This document shows, in pieces, positions 34,104 through 48,845 of a stretch of 64,000 bases of DNA. The notes under the pieces were generated by a model. It was not told the origin of the DNA. It was given only the letters and a program-made list of their open reading frames with translations, and did no database searches. The stretch is taken from NCBI GenBank assembly GCA_026182355.1, contig JAPFBL010000084.1, positions 9,903,501 to 9,967,500 of the forward strand, given 5' to 3'. The stretch is from Hermatobates lingyangjiaoensis (taxonomy: Eukaryota; Arthropoda; Insecta; Hemiptera; Hermatobatidae). Both the position numbers and the translations under genes were made by a program. Numbering within the stretch: the first letter of the stretch is position 1; every line of letters begins with the position of its first letter.

Positions 34104-36890
34104 AAGACTACTGTAGAAGGTCGTATTTAGTGATCTCCTGTAGGAGCTGGATTCTCCCGCAGTGTTTACTTGTGCTGGCTACTGCTACATATAGAACCCA
34201 GTTGCTGCCAGGACTATTAATAATGGCTCATTTTATTTATTGTCGACTGTTACAAACCTTGCCACATTTCATGCTAACCCTGTCGAGTCCCTTCCGTCCA
34301 TAAATCTAAGTCTGTCGTCCAATAAGTGTGCTCTCGTCAAAACAATCTAGAGTAAGGAAGGAAGATCACACTCCCCTAGAATATACTGCAAAAGTGTCGA
34401 TATGCCATAATTATTAGCAGTGATAACCATACAAGTAAATTAGCTTGTACCTATGTACCAATTGATGCATTTATATTTATAATAAATCAATTAATGATAC
34501 CTAATCATATGTAGAGGGTGGGAACATCTGAGGTCATTATTTTTCTTTGAGTTTTTTTCCCTAATTTTTTGTTCGGAGTCAAAATAGATAGAAAACTGCA
34601 ATCATTTATGCAATTTCTTTAAAAAAAATGTTAATAATAACAGTGAGAAATAATTAATAAAACAAGACTTTTACAAGACTTGTAAAAAATAGGCATTCCG
34701 TAAATTAACAGCGAAATTATAGCTGATGAATTACAATTATGCTCTTGAATGATAGGAATGATTTAATAATTAATTTTACACTCATAAGATATTCAGTAAT
34801 TGCATTCCTAAGCCTTAGGTTCAATGATTCAATCATAGGAGCCTTTATTAAAATAATGTATCAAAGTTAGGATAAATAAACAGAAAGTATAAAGAATAAA
34901 CCACTCTCATAGAATCCCAGGGTGGATTTTATTAAAACTCTCTTACCTTAGATTTATTCATATGACTATATGCGATGATCTGGTTATAATAACCAAAAAA
35001 ATCTGCTTAGATATTGAAGAGCATGAAAAAAAAAAAAAAAAACAGAATACAGACCTCTCAATAATGGTATTACAGTATGTTCAAATCGTATTTACACAAG
35101 GCCAAAAATTGTACAAACAAATATAAGTTGATTTTATACTTCAAAAACAAGTTTTCGTTTATTGCGTACTTTAAAAGGAATATCTTAGAAGAACTAAAAA
35201 AAAAAAAAGAAATATTGTGTAATATTCAGAAACCAATCTGTATTTCGTGATAAATGTAAAATATATGTTTTAATGTTCCCAATAATTTACCAAGAAGATT
35301 TTGAGGTAGGCTGCAAAAGAGTTTACGCTGCATCAGAAGTGTTACTGATTAGAGTCGTACTTTTGCTCAATACTGTAATATAAAATCATTGTATATTAGG
35401 TTTTTTTTTCTACTCAGCCTACAGCTTTAGAAAAGTTGTGTATTTTTAATTCAGCTTATTTCAGAAGAGAAGGTTTACCAAATGAATTCATATTCATTAT
35501 TGCACAAAGTGGCCTTTGTAGGCCTAAAAAAAATTACACCTATCTAAAGAATGTTTTACTGAAGAAACCTCGTGTTTAAAGAATATTCACATAGCTGTGA
35601 CGCACAAATGAAGTGCCTTAGAGAACCAGTCTCTTCTGTCCAAACTCCATATAATGCCTAACGTTCATTAGCAGTAATATTGGTATGCAGGTTTAAAAAA
35701 ATTCAACATTTTCTTTAATTTCTGTTCCACCAGTTGGTTGGTGGACTTGAAAATTGATACTACCTGGAGAATGGACTTTTCCCTATACAGGGGAAGTAAA
35801 ATGAATACACAGATATCCTATGTTCGGATCATGTTCGCTTCGTCACACTGCTTGTGGACCACTAGTTCTATTCAGATAATACCACCCATTCAAATAACTC
35901 TTGGTTACTCTAGGTTAGAACGACTATGGATTTATTACAGTGAGACACATCTGTTTGACTAATTTCCCATAAATATTTTTAGATACCCAATAATGTTTCC
36001 TGCTACGTATATTTTTTGTGACTATTGCTCATTATAGTTGTTTTGTAAACTTATTTACTGTACTAATTTCTTCGTAAATAAGAGTAGTCATCCGAAAAGG
36101 AACTTCAGCGTTGTGTCATTAATAATCTATTGTCTAAATCATGACCTCAAGAGGTGGAATCGAAATATGGTAAAATCTTAATCAAATTATATGTACATGC
36201 ATGTAATTTGAAAATGTTTTTTACAGTTTGAAGTAACTTTATAGAGTTGTTATGAATGGTAATTGAATTTAATTGAAAGGAAACTAAAACTTGGAGCACA
36301 TTGTGTTGTTTCCGAATGGTTGAACAATGAGAGGTTCTGAGATACTTCGCAAGAATGACATGCTTTTGTTGTAAGGATGTAGAATGGAGCGCAATTATGA
36401 CGAACCGACTGTAATGAGAGTAAACAGTAATTAGGGCGGATGAAGGCGGTGAGCGGAGTCCCGCTGAGCTGGACAATGCCTGGCCCTAGACTTACAACAC
36501 CGCATTAACCGCATTCAACGCTAGCTTCACTGCTTCTCTATTGTTGCTAACACCCTTTTAGATCTTCTCTTTTTATTGAGTTACTGTTTTCGTGTTTCAT
36601 CAACAGTAAACTGAACCACTTAAACGATGGTTAAGGTTAGAGATGGTTTTGTTGAGAGGTGGGAGTCTCTGAAATACAGCTCCCCGGCCTAATCTTCATA
36701 ATCACTATAAAATAAATAAATTACTTCATAATCACTATAAAATCACTATAATCTTCAGTTGAAAACACTATTCCAACTTTATAAGAACATCTCATCAATT
36801 ATAAATAATTTAATTCTTAATCAATCATACAAAAATGATTCCCAAAATATAACTCTGCATTATTTCTGAACTATAGTACTGCCATGGTTA
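34104..36890. other. hth: AT-rich intron sequence
   Basis: There is no recognisable element. It has A homopolymers (for example 35027-35042) and a slightly GC-richer patch around 36430-36490 of unknown meaning. The 109-codon minus frame at 36147-36476 has no domain or context that supports a gene. Confidence 0.45.
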
Positions 36891-36891
36891 T

Positions 36892-37350
36892 ACTTTTTTA
36901 CTTTCTTATAAGTAAAGTATAGTGATCATTCAAAACATTCGATGTTGTGATTTTGACGGAATTACATGTTTTGAGGTTCCCAAGATTGTTTTATGGTGGG
37001 TGAGTATCTATCCAAAGATTGTGGTCACGCTATGGTCCAGAATTTTTCAAAATGATATTTTACACAAAAATGGGCCTCATAGTGCAGATGTGCTGTATAG
37101 TTTGGGAGAAATTATGCATGATGGGAAAGTCACTGTTCTGCCAAAAATGTGTTTTTAGACAACATTTTTTTCTCTGAAACTACTAATTCTTGAGTCTTGA
37201 AATTTGACATTATCTTTGAGGATACAAAAGCAATAAAAGAAAAGTCCTCAGATTTTGAAAACAGCAGGAAATAATTATATACTTAACAAGTTTGATATTA
37301 TGTTTATTTGTAGTAAAGTTGAGTGTAAGCCACTTCAGATTTTTTTTTAC
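36892..37350 (-). mobile_element. 'ACTTTACTATAAGTAA' family, MITE-like deletion derivative F
   Basis: Only about 460 bp remain. The left end (ACTTTCTTATAAGTAAAGTA and TAGTGATC) and the right end (AGTAAAGTTGAGTGTAAGCC plus ACTTCAG and a T run) are both present, while the interior with both open frames is deleted. Retention of both ends with loss of the middle is what non-autonomous derivatives of a transposon look like. The 78-codon frame at 36922-37158 is part of the element. Confidence 0.75.
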
Positions 37351-40300
37351 CTTTTGTCCTCATAGATATCTAAAGAAAAACTTAGGTAGAATCTGATGCA
37401 TTCTTTTTTTGTTTGTTTTTTTTTTCTGGCGTCTTTACAGTATTGTAGTTGTAATTCAGGAACTATTCCACTAAACTTTATTTAAATATCTGTAAAGCAA
37501 TAAATTAGTGGATGATATTTTTAAAAAAAACCTAAATATTTTAATTAGATATATAATAAATTTAATGGGGGTGATGAAATTGTTTAAAAATCAAGTTAAG
37601 TTATTAATATTTTTTTCTGATAAGTTACGAGGGTCTTGATTCCTGGTTTCATATTTCGTAGGTGCTAGTAATCCTCATCCAAAAAATCAATGTTTTTAAT
37701 AAAGTTAAGAAGGTAATTAAGAGGATCTGGGAGGATTGGGTGATTGTAGATTGGGTAAACTAAAGATGTTTACTATAGCATACGCGCACTATGTGTTGTT
37801 AGATTTCGCTTGGCTGATACGGAATTCTTTTTTTTTTCTTTTGGTCAGTTTTCTTAGCTTCCAAACTACTTTTGACAGTCCACATACCACCACTCACCTG
37901 TGGTTCTCCCTTTGAAATAGAAGACCTTCAAGTAGCTAGTGACTTCAGTCATTTTCTGTTCTACTATATTTTAGTATAGATTTTGGTTCAGTGTAGTTTT
38001 ATTATTGATACATTTTTTACATATTTTTCTTGTAGGTACTTCATTAGTTATAAAAGACATTTATAACAGCAACAAACAGAAGATCCACTCAGAGGCTACA
38101 TTATAGGATAAGTCTAAGTTACCTACTTCAGGAGTTACCAAGCAAAATAGGTAATATTACAACGTATGCTACTATTAACAGCTATAATGTCCTTAAAGTA
38201 ATGACTGTTTAAAAAATGGAGGAATTCCGATAACTACTATATTTCAATAGGTAAGACAATTTAGGTTACCCCCTGCATTAATAACAATCTGTACTTCTAA
38301 CAGAATTACTTTACCCTTAGTTCCCACTTTTCCTTCTCGTTTAAAAGTCAGCTTTCAGAAGATTTTACAGAGCCCTCCTAAACATGGAATGAAATCAAGT
38401 AATTGTCTAATTAAGAATTCCTCAAAATATAAACCATAAATATTAAAATGTTTTAATTAATTTTTAATTACTACAAGGGTAATTTCAAAACTTGGTGCGA
38501 AGTATTGCCATTAAATTTTACCTTATACGTTCATTGACTATTTGAAACTCTGTAGCTATAGTTTATACTTTTAAAGAAATGTTCCTAATTATGAAAGCTA
38601 TAGGCTCAACTTAATTTGATTTTACTGAGTTAAAAGTTTACCATGTTGTATATTTGAATGGGAAAAGAGCTTTTATTTTCAGATCGCAGGCGTAGATTCG
38701 TAAGAGAATGATGATTATTATGGGGGTTTGATTTATTTGAGACTCGAATTGGCCCCATTTGTTTATCAATTGAAATGATGCGCCCAATTCAAGTGGTTGT
38801 TATCGTTTAACATTTCTATCTCATGAAAGCTGAGCACTCTTATTTTATCCAATTCATAATTCTAAGTAATTTAGAAATACAATTGTACAGACATTTAGAT
38901 TTACGAGTTTGAAGTATTACTGTGGAAATATAAAGGAATGAAAATATATTTTCTGGTAGACATTTACATGAAGCGACTGTTGGCTACTGCTTGTCACAAT
39001 CTCCGAGGGGGAGAGCTTTCTGTTCCAGAGGAAGTGAATCAGTGTAAAAAGTGTATTAAAACGATTTGATGCACTCATGGAGGAAGGCGGGCTTTTTAGA
39101 ATTTTCCCCCCTTAGAAAGCCTAGTCATGGCTGTCAAAAGATTAAGAGGGAAAATATGTGGCTGTTATGTATTCATCTTCTAGGAAAGATTGAGTTCGCT
39201 TCAAAAAAAGACTCGGCTGACTATGAAAATATCTTAATCTTTCTGCAAGACCACTCAACACACTATCGTAAATTTGTTGCTATTCTAGAAGGGAATTTGT
39301 GTATAATAGTACTTCTGCAATTTATTAATAACAACTAGCTCCCCTGTTGCAACTATTTTGCAATAGTACTGTACATTAAACATTATAATCATCGTAACAA
39401 AAGGCCGGTGTCTCGTGATGCAGAATCATGTAAATAACCCCAAAAAACGTTTAAAAAGCATATTGGCAATGTATTATACATGCGAAGTAATATTTTGGTG
39501 AATTGAAAATAATAAATAAACGAAATAACTTTATTTACTTGAAGTGCTGGTAAGTGCAATCCAAGGTAGCTTGTATAAATTACAATCTTACCAGAATTTT
39601 CAATTACAAAGCCGTAATGGGCTTACATTTTGGGTTACTACTAATTGGTAATAAAAAAATATTTATAAGGTTGTTAGTACCGCAGTGTTATCCAATACAT
39701 AATGAGAAGAAAAAATGGTCACACTTCTTATATGTCGAGTCTTATATACGAGTGGTTGTGGTTTCCTCATAAACCAACTTCAAAAAGTGTTCTTTTTTAG
39801 GATAAAGAGTTCATGGTAATCAAAGAATTACATTAACTATTTTTATATTGTTATTAATTTTAATCTGAATGAACTGAACAATTTTTCATACTCCTTCTAG
39901 ATTTCATAACTTCTTTGTATTTTTTATAATCTAGAAAATTTTATCTAAGATTTATACGTTTTTTACTAACTAGGTCAAAGGTTCATGGGATTGGATATTT
40001 TTTAATGAAGTTTCTGGTTATTTTATAGTAGATGTTTAACTTCTTCAAACAAGGGGGATCTTTTTTTGGCGAGAGTTAACGCTGTTTGAAGAATTTTAAT
40101 TACTCGGTGAATTACATCTATTTAGAAGGCGGCTTGTTTGTCTTTCAATAAAAGCTAGTTTTAGAAACCTTCAAAATACTCCAGGAGGTCGGGCCCGTAG
40201 TTGTCAAATGCGGTCTGACAAATGCACGAAACAAGGCACTCACTTCAAATGTACTTGATCCTTTCGAAAATACTCGCATTTTTAGTTGTCGATTAAGTCA

Positions 40301-43300
40301 AGGCAAAAAAATAGCATTATTCCATGTTGTTATATAATGTTTTATTTATTTACCTAGTAATAAGGAGGTCACATCGTCATCAGGATATTATACAAATGTT
40401 TTGTTTTACTTTCCCTAGAATTTTCTGAATCAGAAGAATATTTCGTAAAATTCACATCGCATAAAAAAACATTTCTGAATAAAGTATTTGTATTCTTTGT
40501 CAGACTGGAACTTTGGAACCAACAGGGACGAGAGCATAAAGCATAATACTGAAGGAAAGTGTGGTTTATTCCTACATTTGTCTAAATGCTGTCCTCTACA
40601 ACCTTCTGGTTTAGTAATTAAATTATATTGAAGTATTAATTGTATTCTTTTTTTAAGACTCGGTCTAACTTCTCAGCTCGGTCAGAGTTTTACTCGTTTA
40701 TGATTATACCTAGTCGGATGATATAGTCTGTTCACTTCGACAAATGGGTACATTTGCGGCTATTCAAATGTAGAATTTCTGTTATAGAAATGGTGTTATA
40801 TGCTGAATCTTCAATGTTTTGAATTTTTAAAAAGATCTCGTTTAAGATTATCTGACTACTTATTTCCTCAACACTTCAAGATTGGTTAATAACTCCTGTG
40901 AGAACGTTTTTCTATAGCTTTAATGCCTTCGAACTTAGAACAAACGACTTAATTTTTCAATCAACTAGAAACATTCAGTCATTCCTATGTCAATACTTAG
41001 AGCAATGATCTGATTAATCACACTATCAGGAATAGTTAAGATTTTATTTATCAACAAAGACTTGTAATTTGTTGCATGATTATTGCCATTAAGCTAAACT
41101 GTTCTCATTATTCAGTGCAAAAACACCATTGGATGTCCACGAATATCATGTTTATGTTTTTGGTCGCAAATCGTGAGAGGGCATAATTAATTTTCAATCT
41201 ACGTTTTCAAAATAATTATCATCATTACCACAGGTAGTCACGTCAAACTGTAGTTTCACGACACCCATTGTTAGTATAACAAACAAAAAAACAAAGGACT
41301 ACGTTTTAGGAAAACCACAATATCATTTCTTATAACTGGTTGACTCTATAATTATTTTAAATTTGATTGCTTCTCCTCACAAAGGAATGAAATATTTGTT
41401 GTGGGTGAAATTAATAATTCATTTTTTTTTATCTTCTATTTTGTGCTGTTTTATTCCTGTTAACGTGACCGTAAATTTCTACAATTTTATTGTTTATAGT
41501 TGTATTTTGCTTAGAGAATTGGAAAATATTACTTAAATTTGAAAAAAAAAGAATTTCTATTGTTTTTAATGCTCTTGAAAAAAAAGTAAATTATAATAAA
41601 AAATCTGTTTAGGTTTTCTAAAATTTAATTTGTTTATCCCAGTAATATTTCAAACATGAATTAGTTTTTGATTAGAAGAATACAAGTAGTGACTAAAATT
41701 GCACATTTGAAAATACGTTAATCTTTACTTGTTTTCCACTTAAATAATCGTCATTAAAATTGCTAGAGATCACCATGTTAGCATTAGTTGCATCTTATAA
41801 ATTAAACACTGTAAAGTTTTCATAAAACCTAAAAAACGACTTAAGTAGAACAAACCCTCCAGAACTCCTTAATTAGATTTCTGCTGTTAAAACTGATTTA
41901 ACACATGCATGAAGGGTGATAGAGATGTCACCTTTGACTGCAGAACTAAGGAAAGGACTTCGACATTCGAAAAAATAAAACTATCTATTCGATGGCACCA
42001 AAATGAAACTGAACAATCATTCACAACTAAAGGAGATTTATAGTATTTTAATCATAGGTACACTTATATTGGAATGTTTAGTATTCATTCCTATAATATT
42101 GATGTGACATTTATAATTTTTGACAGGTTTTAATATAGAGGTGCTCTGTTTCTAAATTATATAATTTTTTAGAAGTCAAAACTTTTTAAATTTTATTTTA
42201 ATGACTAATGTGTTCTACTGGATTAAACTGATTATTCATGAATAATATAGTATCATATATTTTCTTATCGTAAAACTGATAGGAGAATGTCATAATTGTT
42301 TTAAAAAAAGATAACAAAGATAAAAAGATGAAGAAAAAGATATAATAAACAAAAGTTATTGTAAAGGTGTGTCGAAGAGAATGGTGAATTACATGTAAGT
42401 TGACATACCGAATAAAATAAATGTATGTAAGGATTTTAGGCATAACAACTCAACTGACCTGATTTTATTCAAAGGTTAAATGACAATGTTATAAGAAACG
42501 TATGTTACAATCAAACCATTTACCCTACCTGCTCAACCTCTTGACACGTGACAGCATCAATGTCCTTGCACCCTTTGAGCTACATACCCAGAACTCCTCT
42601 GACGTACCTATATGCTTGTACATGTCCTTGTAACCAATGCTCTTAGAAACACACCTCTTCAACTTCATAAGACAAATTCACTTTATTTCACGTTCATAAT
42701 TTCGTATTTCCTAATGTATAAAATCATTTATAATCAACAATCCAGTAAGATTACATAAATGGTTATATTTGTTGTTCTGTAAATATAATCAAATAACAAA
42801 AAAAGGATTATTCAACCAGGATTCTTAAGCAAATCTCTGCAAAATAATTTTTAATATTTCTTTTATTTGTGTTCACTACTTTAGAAATAGGTATGTATAT
42901 ACCAGTACTTAGGTATTCGTATGATTGTTTTCAAGACTAACGTAGGACTGCTTAACCTTGTCATAACCTCTTTACTGTTACTTTTAACCTTTACTTTACT
43001 GTTAACCTTTTACATGTTACAAAGACATGATAATCAAAGAAGAGTTAACACACTACCCCTGTTTGTGTAACCTGTATAGTGATTCCTAATTTTGCAGTCT
43101 TATTTTTACCAAGCTTGTTTTTAAAAATAAATCATTGAATAATAATTTGATCGAAGAAAGAAATTACATTTTATTGCTTTTATTACTTTTAAAAACAACG
43201 GGTAACTTTGTAATTTCAACGGAAAATTACTTTTTCCCGTTGCTGCTCATGCCGGTTCTCACGGACTCAGTTTCAATGACTGTTTCCGTGTACTGGTCCT

Positions 43301-43559
43301 GAGGCAGGTTGATGAGACTAATTCGAAAGTCACTCTGAGAGCTTCAGAAGAAGCACTTATTAGTCTTCTGGGTGGTAGATCTGCTCCTGGGCTCAACCTC
43401 AATCGTTGATTGTTCCTTTATTTATTTTTTAATTTAATTTATTTTATTTATTTATTTATTTATTTTTTCTATAAGTTGCCATTAGCTTTTAATTTTATTT
43501 TAGTTAAATGTTTTCATTCAATTTTTATTTGGCCTTTATTTCTTTATCTTCCTTGTCTC
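37351..43559. other. hth: AT-rich intron sequence
   Basis: I found no coding exon. Around 37905-37990, CTTTGAAATAGAAG...AGTGACTTCAGTCATTTTCT weakly recalls the PLE-type end at 43600-43745. A TTTA-rich run sits at about 43420-43470. Small open frames (39066-39338, 39554-39772, 42198-42443) show no recognisable features. Confidence 0.45.
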
Positions 43560-43745
43560 CCTTTCCTACGAAAGTTGGCTACACTGTTTAAGTGCTTCAG
43601 TTTGAACGCCAAGCCAGTCATTATCACCCTTTGGAGTGATCGACATCTATTCCTGACGACGAGGACATCGAAATATAGTAGTGACTTCAGTGATTTCTTT
43701 TCTGTGTGTTCTTTTGAAAATTCTAGTATATATATATTCAATAAA
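43560..43745 (+). mobile_element. PLE-type 3' end
   Basis: It shares with 49393-49560 the order GGAGTGAT..ACATCTATNTTCCTGA, CGACGAGGACATCGAAATAT (CTGACGA at 43653-43659, GAAA at 43670-43673), AGTAGTGA, and CTGTGTGTTCTTTTGAAAAT. It ends in a TA run and CAATAAAG. This tail is typical of arthropod PLE ends. It is one of the open frames' explanations here: 43410-43757 (+) and 43544-43741 (-) are shadows. Confidence 0.55.
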
Positions 43746-46352
43746 GATAATCTTTAAATAACTTAAACAGGCGTGATAATAAAAGTTTTAAATGTTAATT
43801 TACTTCTGTTAGGCATTTTTCAATAAAACCAGTCATTCAATAGGTAACCTTATTAACTTTGCCCCATTTATATCCTCATTCGTCTCATTAAGATCATTGA
43901 TGCAAGCGGTTAAAAAGTGTTGGTAACTAGATATAAAATTGATAAAAACTCCTCATTTATGCATATGTAGATACACTTAGTACAATATATAAATATTTTA
44001 CAGCAAATATCTGTTCAAAGATTTTTTTCCAGTGGCATATCGAAAATACCTGTTCACTTCGTTCTTCAGAGAAGAGCGTAAAATATTCATATTCTTTATT
44101 AAAGCCTACTCAGTGCATTCTTAAATAGGACTAAATGTAGGACTCTCCCTGTAGAACAACCTTGGTAAATGATAACCTGAAAAAGCTCAAACTATGAATT
44201 ATAGAAGGAATATGTCAAAAAGAACAGAAACATTAATTAATTAATAATTAATTTCGTTAGACTTTCAAGAAGGAGAATGTTGCAAGGCCTGAATTTTTTT
44301 TATGATGTATTTTAAGAAACAAATGTAAAGATGTCAAGGCTAATAAACCACTATATTGTAAGACATGATAAATTAATAAAGTTTAGTCAATGTAATAACA
44401 ATAGCGCAGTTCTTAAGATTAGTGTCTTGTTGAACTGACACATACACGGAGGTTATTGTTATTAAACACATTAGCTGTTCGCCTACTTTTATATTACCAT
44501 TCCCTGTGTTTTGTCAATAAATGAATTATGCATTTGTAGAATGAAAGACATGATGTAGAGCACGGCCATTCTCATATGGTTTAATAAAGAGATAATTATT
44601 CATTTTTCTTGTTTTTCTATGGACAAAAAAATGTAATTATCAATATGATAATAAACTTCTTGGTAATAACGAAATGAATTATTACCGCTGAGATTATTCG
44701 GTGTGTACACCCCCTAGGACTTTGATAAATTACTGCAATGATTCAAACGTTTTAAATGAGATCATCTTTTAATATAGAGCCTTCCTGCTTTGAAATGAAG
44801 CAGAGTTATGAATTGCGGCAGTTACTACAATAATAAATTTCTACCTGAATCACATTTGACAAACAGAGAAGGTTCCGTTGCATATATAACACTTAGTTTA
44901 TATTAATGTTTTCTTAATATGCTTAGTGGGAAATTAAAAAACCATTTTATTTATCTATGCTGCTGAATATAAATTAGATAATAAATAATTTCAGTTCGTT
45001 ATAAATAAATCTAATTGTAAAATTAAAGAATGCTTTAACATGTGAAGCGGTGGCCGATAAAAAGGCGCTGGATTGATAGCTGTGCTGTATTCATTCAGTT
45101 GTTCTGTTGGCACTGCTCGCATGTACTACCAATAATAAATCCTTTCTGTTTGTTTTTTTTTTTTATTTTTATTTCCTTAGACTCCGGAAAACGCGAGCTT
45201 CTTTCTCTCTTCACGAGGGCTTGTTAGTATCAATGTTTTCCTTTTATTTATGCTGCTTAATGAACGGTTCATTTGGTATGAGCAAGGATTTGACGCAAGT
45301 ACTATTTACTTTCTGTGATACAACTTAGAAGTGGGGTGTGTGTTTTCTAGATAAAGCCTCCAACTGCTGCCTGTATGACTCCCGATTACATTAATCTCTG
45401 TTTAAGCCAACCAGAAAATAAATTAAAACAACTTACGTAAATGTCTTCTTAATTTTACTAGGAACAATAAATATGTCTATTATGTTGTAAATAACTACTC
45501 TTACATAATAATGATTGCATAAAAAACTAGTTACAACAAAAATGAATTACCAATTGAAAAATATATAATAAGTAGTTTACTTTTAATTCCTTTTACAAAC
45601 ACTTTAAGAAATGCTATTTTCAAAACTTCTAATTTCATGATGACTCATAGATATTTTTAATATTGTTACCTTCGGGTATTGTATAAACCTATTTACCAAA
45701 TTTGACTATGACTATATTTGATGTTTGAAATGATAGCGAACTGTAAATATTTTGGTATACACATTGCTGTTTTCAGACTGTATTATTTATTTCAAAGTTA
45801 ATGCAGTTCAAATTATTTCAAAAAAATACACTATTTGAACAAATATTGCTTCAAATTAATAAAAATAAAGAATGTACTAATTTTGTATTTTAAAAAATAG
45901 TGATAATTCAGTAATTTTCATCTTAGATAAAAGAAACATATTTGATGAAATGAAACTCCTCATTGAGTTTACTTTAAAAGAACAAGTAGTTGTTTATTTT
46001 TGGGAAGTTGAAGAAAGGGCCTATATTTGACTTCATATAAGGACCTATAATTTGATATCATATTTGACTAGGCCTAGGTGAGTAATTTTATACTATACGT
46101 GTTTTGTGTTTTTTCGGGTACTGCAATTCCCAAATATTAGTGGAATATGTATTGTCTTTAAGTAAAGACGTTGAACAGCCATTAGAAAAATATTAAAATA
46201 TTAAAATTACTGCTTCGAAATGAAGTAATAAGTAGACTATAAGAATAACATGTATGAAAAAGTTTATAAAAAATCGAAAGATACTAGCTTCAATGTATTT
46301 GCCTGCCAAATCGGAAGACCATTCTATGGTATGCCTATGTGAGCCACATATA

Positions 46353-46918
46353 TACTATCGTCTTTTTCCGAAAATAAAACACTGTCTTACTTTATTTTTA
46401 GGTCAAAATCCGTGCTAGGACTTATTTTCGGAGGAGGGCTTCAAGTACAATAAGTAGAGTTACATATTTCTGGTTAATATTTATTTTTAACGAGAAATTT
46501 AAATTTATTCGATTACAGTCATGTCATCTTCTGGAACATCGTCATAAATTATCAAAATTTTGAATTTCGTTCTGATTTTCCTCCAAATCTATTTCCTGTA
46601 GAATCATTGGTCTCAATCTCTCATGTCTTTCAATATAGCTGTGGTTAAATTAATGCTTCTTTTCTAAGTAGCCTCCTTGAAACGAACTTTAGAGGTAAAC
46701 AAGTAATTTCTTAGAATATTTTTTTCAAAAGAATTCTTTTAAATATTATGACAGCTACAGATATCTACTACTTTCAACATCAATTTTTTAACGAATTATA
46801 TTTTTCACAGAATCTTAACTAGGGCTATTTTCAGGGGAGGGCTTATAGTCCAAAACGTCCCGAAAAGCACGTTAGGACTTATTAACGGGGGATGTCTTAT
46901 TTTCGGAAAAAGATGGTA
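46353..46918. mobile_element. MITE with CTTTTTCCGAAAATAA terminal inverted repeats
   Basis: A 566-bp element. The left end is TACTATCGTCTTTTTCCG plus AAAATAA. The right end, reverse complemented, is TACCATCTTTTTCCGAAAAT plus AA. Subterminal blocks also pair: left GTGCTAGGACTTATTTTCGG is echoed on the right as ACGTTAGGACTTATTAACGG. No transposase is present. Elements with ends of the type (TAC)..CCCGAAAATAAGAC are common in animals, but I do not assign a superfamily. A clean target duplication is not visible. Confidence 0.7.
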
Positions 46919-47559
46919 CAATTAACTTTGTTTATCGAATTTAAGTGCTGTGATATTAAGGCATATGCTAATAACTATACCGTTTGTTAGATGGATTTGT
47001 TTGGTAAGTCGTTACCAACAGGGCGTCCTATGGAATGAAACATCTGATTAAGGCTTGAATAAGTAACGTATGCATGTTTGTGTAATATATTATTAACACT
47101 AAATACATAATAAACTATAGCCAATAATTGTATATAATAATTTTTTTCCTCTTCCTCCTGGTACTTTTTAATGAAGAAAGAAGTAAAGGGTTGAGGTGTA
47201 GTCATTGGAGGTTGAGGGTGTCGACCAGAAGAACCGATCCAAGAACGATTGGACGGATTTCTTTTTCTTCTTATCCTATATGAAGTAGTAACACTGCACT
47301 GTATCGTTTATTTGGTTTGCAACCTTCTCACAGTACTCAAAATTTTGGACCAGTAGCTCGACCATTTCTAGGGCTTTCTCAATTTGAGAAAACTGCGTGG
47401 CCAACAATTTCTACTCCAACTTTTTCATTGGGATAGGTTCGTCGTCTTTTTCCAGTACCTCGGCATATTAGAAGTTTCCTTGTTCATTTTGGATCGATGT
47501 TTTCCTATATATACACCTATGTATATTTCGTGTGTTTTCGATAAGTTGTTATTACATAG

Positions 47560-47712
47560 ACACCAGTTGGGTTTTTGACTCTGACGAAGACCACTTGATA
47601 TGGTTATAATCTTAGATCGTGTGTCCAGTTTCTTATTGTGGTTGTACAACTTGAGTTGTTATTCCACGTGTTTATGTGAACATCTTTATATATATATATA
47701 TATATATAATAT
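47560..47712 (+). mobile_element. PLE-like terminal segment, diverged copy
   Basis: GGTTTTTGACTCTGACGAAG, then ACC and a degenerate middle, TTCTTATTGTGGTTG, CCACGTGTTTATGTGAA and a TA run. The same order is seen at 27362-27530. The GAAA of the hammerhead-like core is lost here. Confidence 0.6.
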
Positions 47713-47749
47713 CAAGAATATTCATAACTCACATGCACTGGTACTACAG

Positions 47750-48125
47750 ACTATCTGTTTAGCGTGAAACGTTTCGAACTCAAAACCACTTGATTTGTAA
47801 GTTCGGATGTTCAGACTTACAAACGTAGGTTTCTCACTCTGACGAAGACCACTTGATATGTAGATTAGTTGTTTTCATATTTTTTGTGGTAAATTTCAGT
47901 TGATGTTATTCACACGTGTTTATGTGAAATTACATATATATTCTATAATTCAAGAATATTCATAACTCCTGCACTTACTACCACTTTGTTTGCGTGATAC
48001 TTTCGAACTCCGAACCACCTTGTTTGTAAGTCCGGATGTTCAGACTTACAAACAAGTTCTCACCTTATATACCATATATGTAATAAGTATATTTTGGTGG
48101 TAAATTTCAGTATGTTCACACAATG
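47750..48125 (+). repeat. Tandem partial duplication of a PLE-like end
   Basis: Two imperfect copies of a unit containing TTCGAACTCNNAACCAC, TTGTAAGT(T/C)CGGATGTTCAG and ACTTACAAAC occur at about 47770-47830 and 48000-48060. Each follows TATCAAGAATATTCATAACTC-like sequence (at 47711 and 47948). The first also contains ACTCTGACGAAGACCACTTG (47837-47856). GGTAAATTTCAGT(TGA)TG recurs after both. The block looks like a duplicated retroelement tail. Confidence 0.6.
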
Positions 48126-48845
48126 GAAATACATTTCTCTCTTATTCAACTGTTGGAATTCAATAATTGTAAGGACATTTACTATCTCACAGAAACTTCA
48201 GCATCTTAGGTATAAAAAATTCTATCTGATTTAGTGTGAATATTATTAATTTCTGAAGTATATGTTGGAAGCAATACAATTTTTATAATATTTGTATGCT
48301 ATAATTGAGGTTAATCATTCAATTGCCATTTCAAATTTAAATCAGTTAAAAAAATGAAATTTTCCAGTATTGGTAAAAATAATAAATATTCATGTAATTT
48401 TATAAAATTCTGTGAAATTAATGTTATTCTTAAATTATTTATTTCAATTCTAAAGCTAACTGAAACCGATCACATCACATCTTTTCGGATGAAATTTTCG
48501 ACACAGATTTTTGTTCACTATTGTATTTGTACAACCCAAAACGTTAAATTCACTTTCTTCATTCGTACAGTGCTAATAATAAAACTATTATTAGGTTTGT
48601 GTTAGGTTTGTTGTGTGGTACATTTTATTTTGCTTTCTTCAGTTAGTCATGAAATGGTTAATTCAGAAGCTAATCTGTAAATAGTTTCTATTGTTTCTTC
48701 AGCATTGGCTTGGTGTCTTATCTCCTAGCCAGCTTGTTCATACCTTATCTTCATTACCATATGTCATCTCAAACCGACTGCTATTCACCCATATCCACTA
48801 TTATATATATTTACCTGTTTTGTTTTTCGATATTCATAAATATAG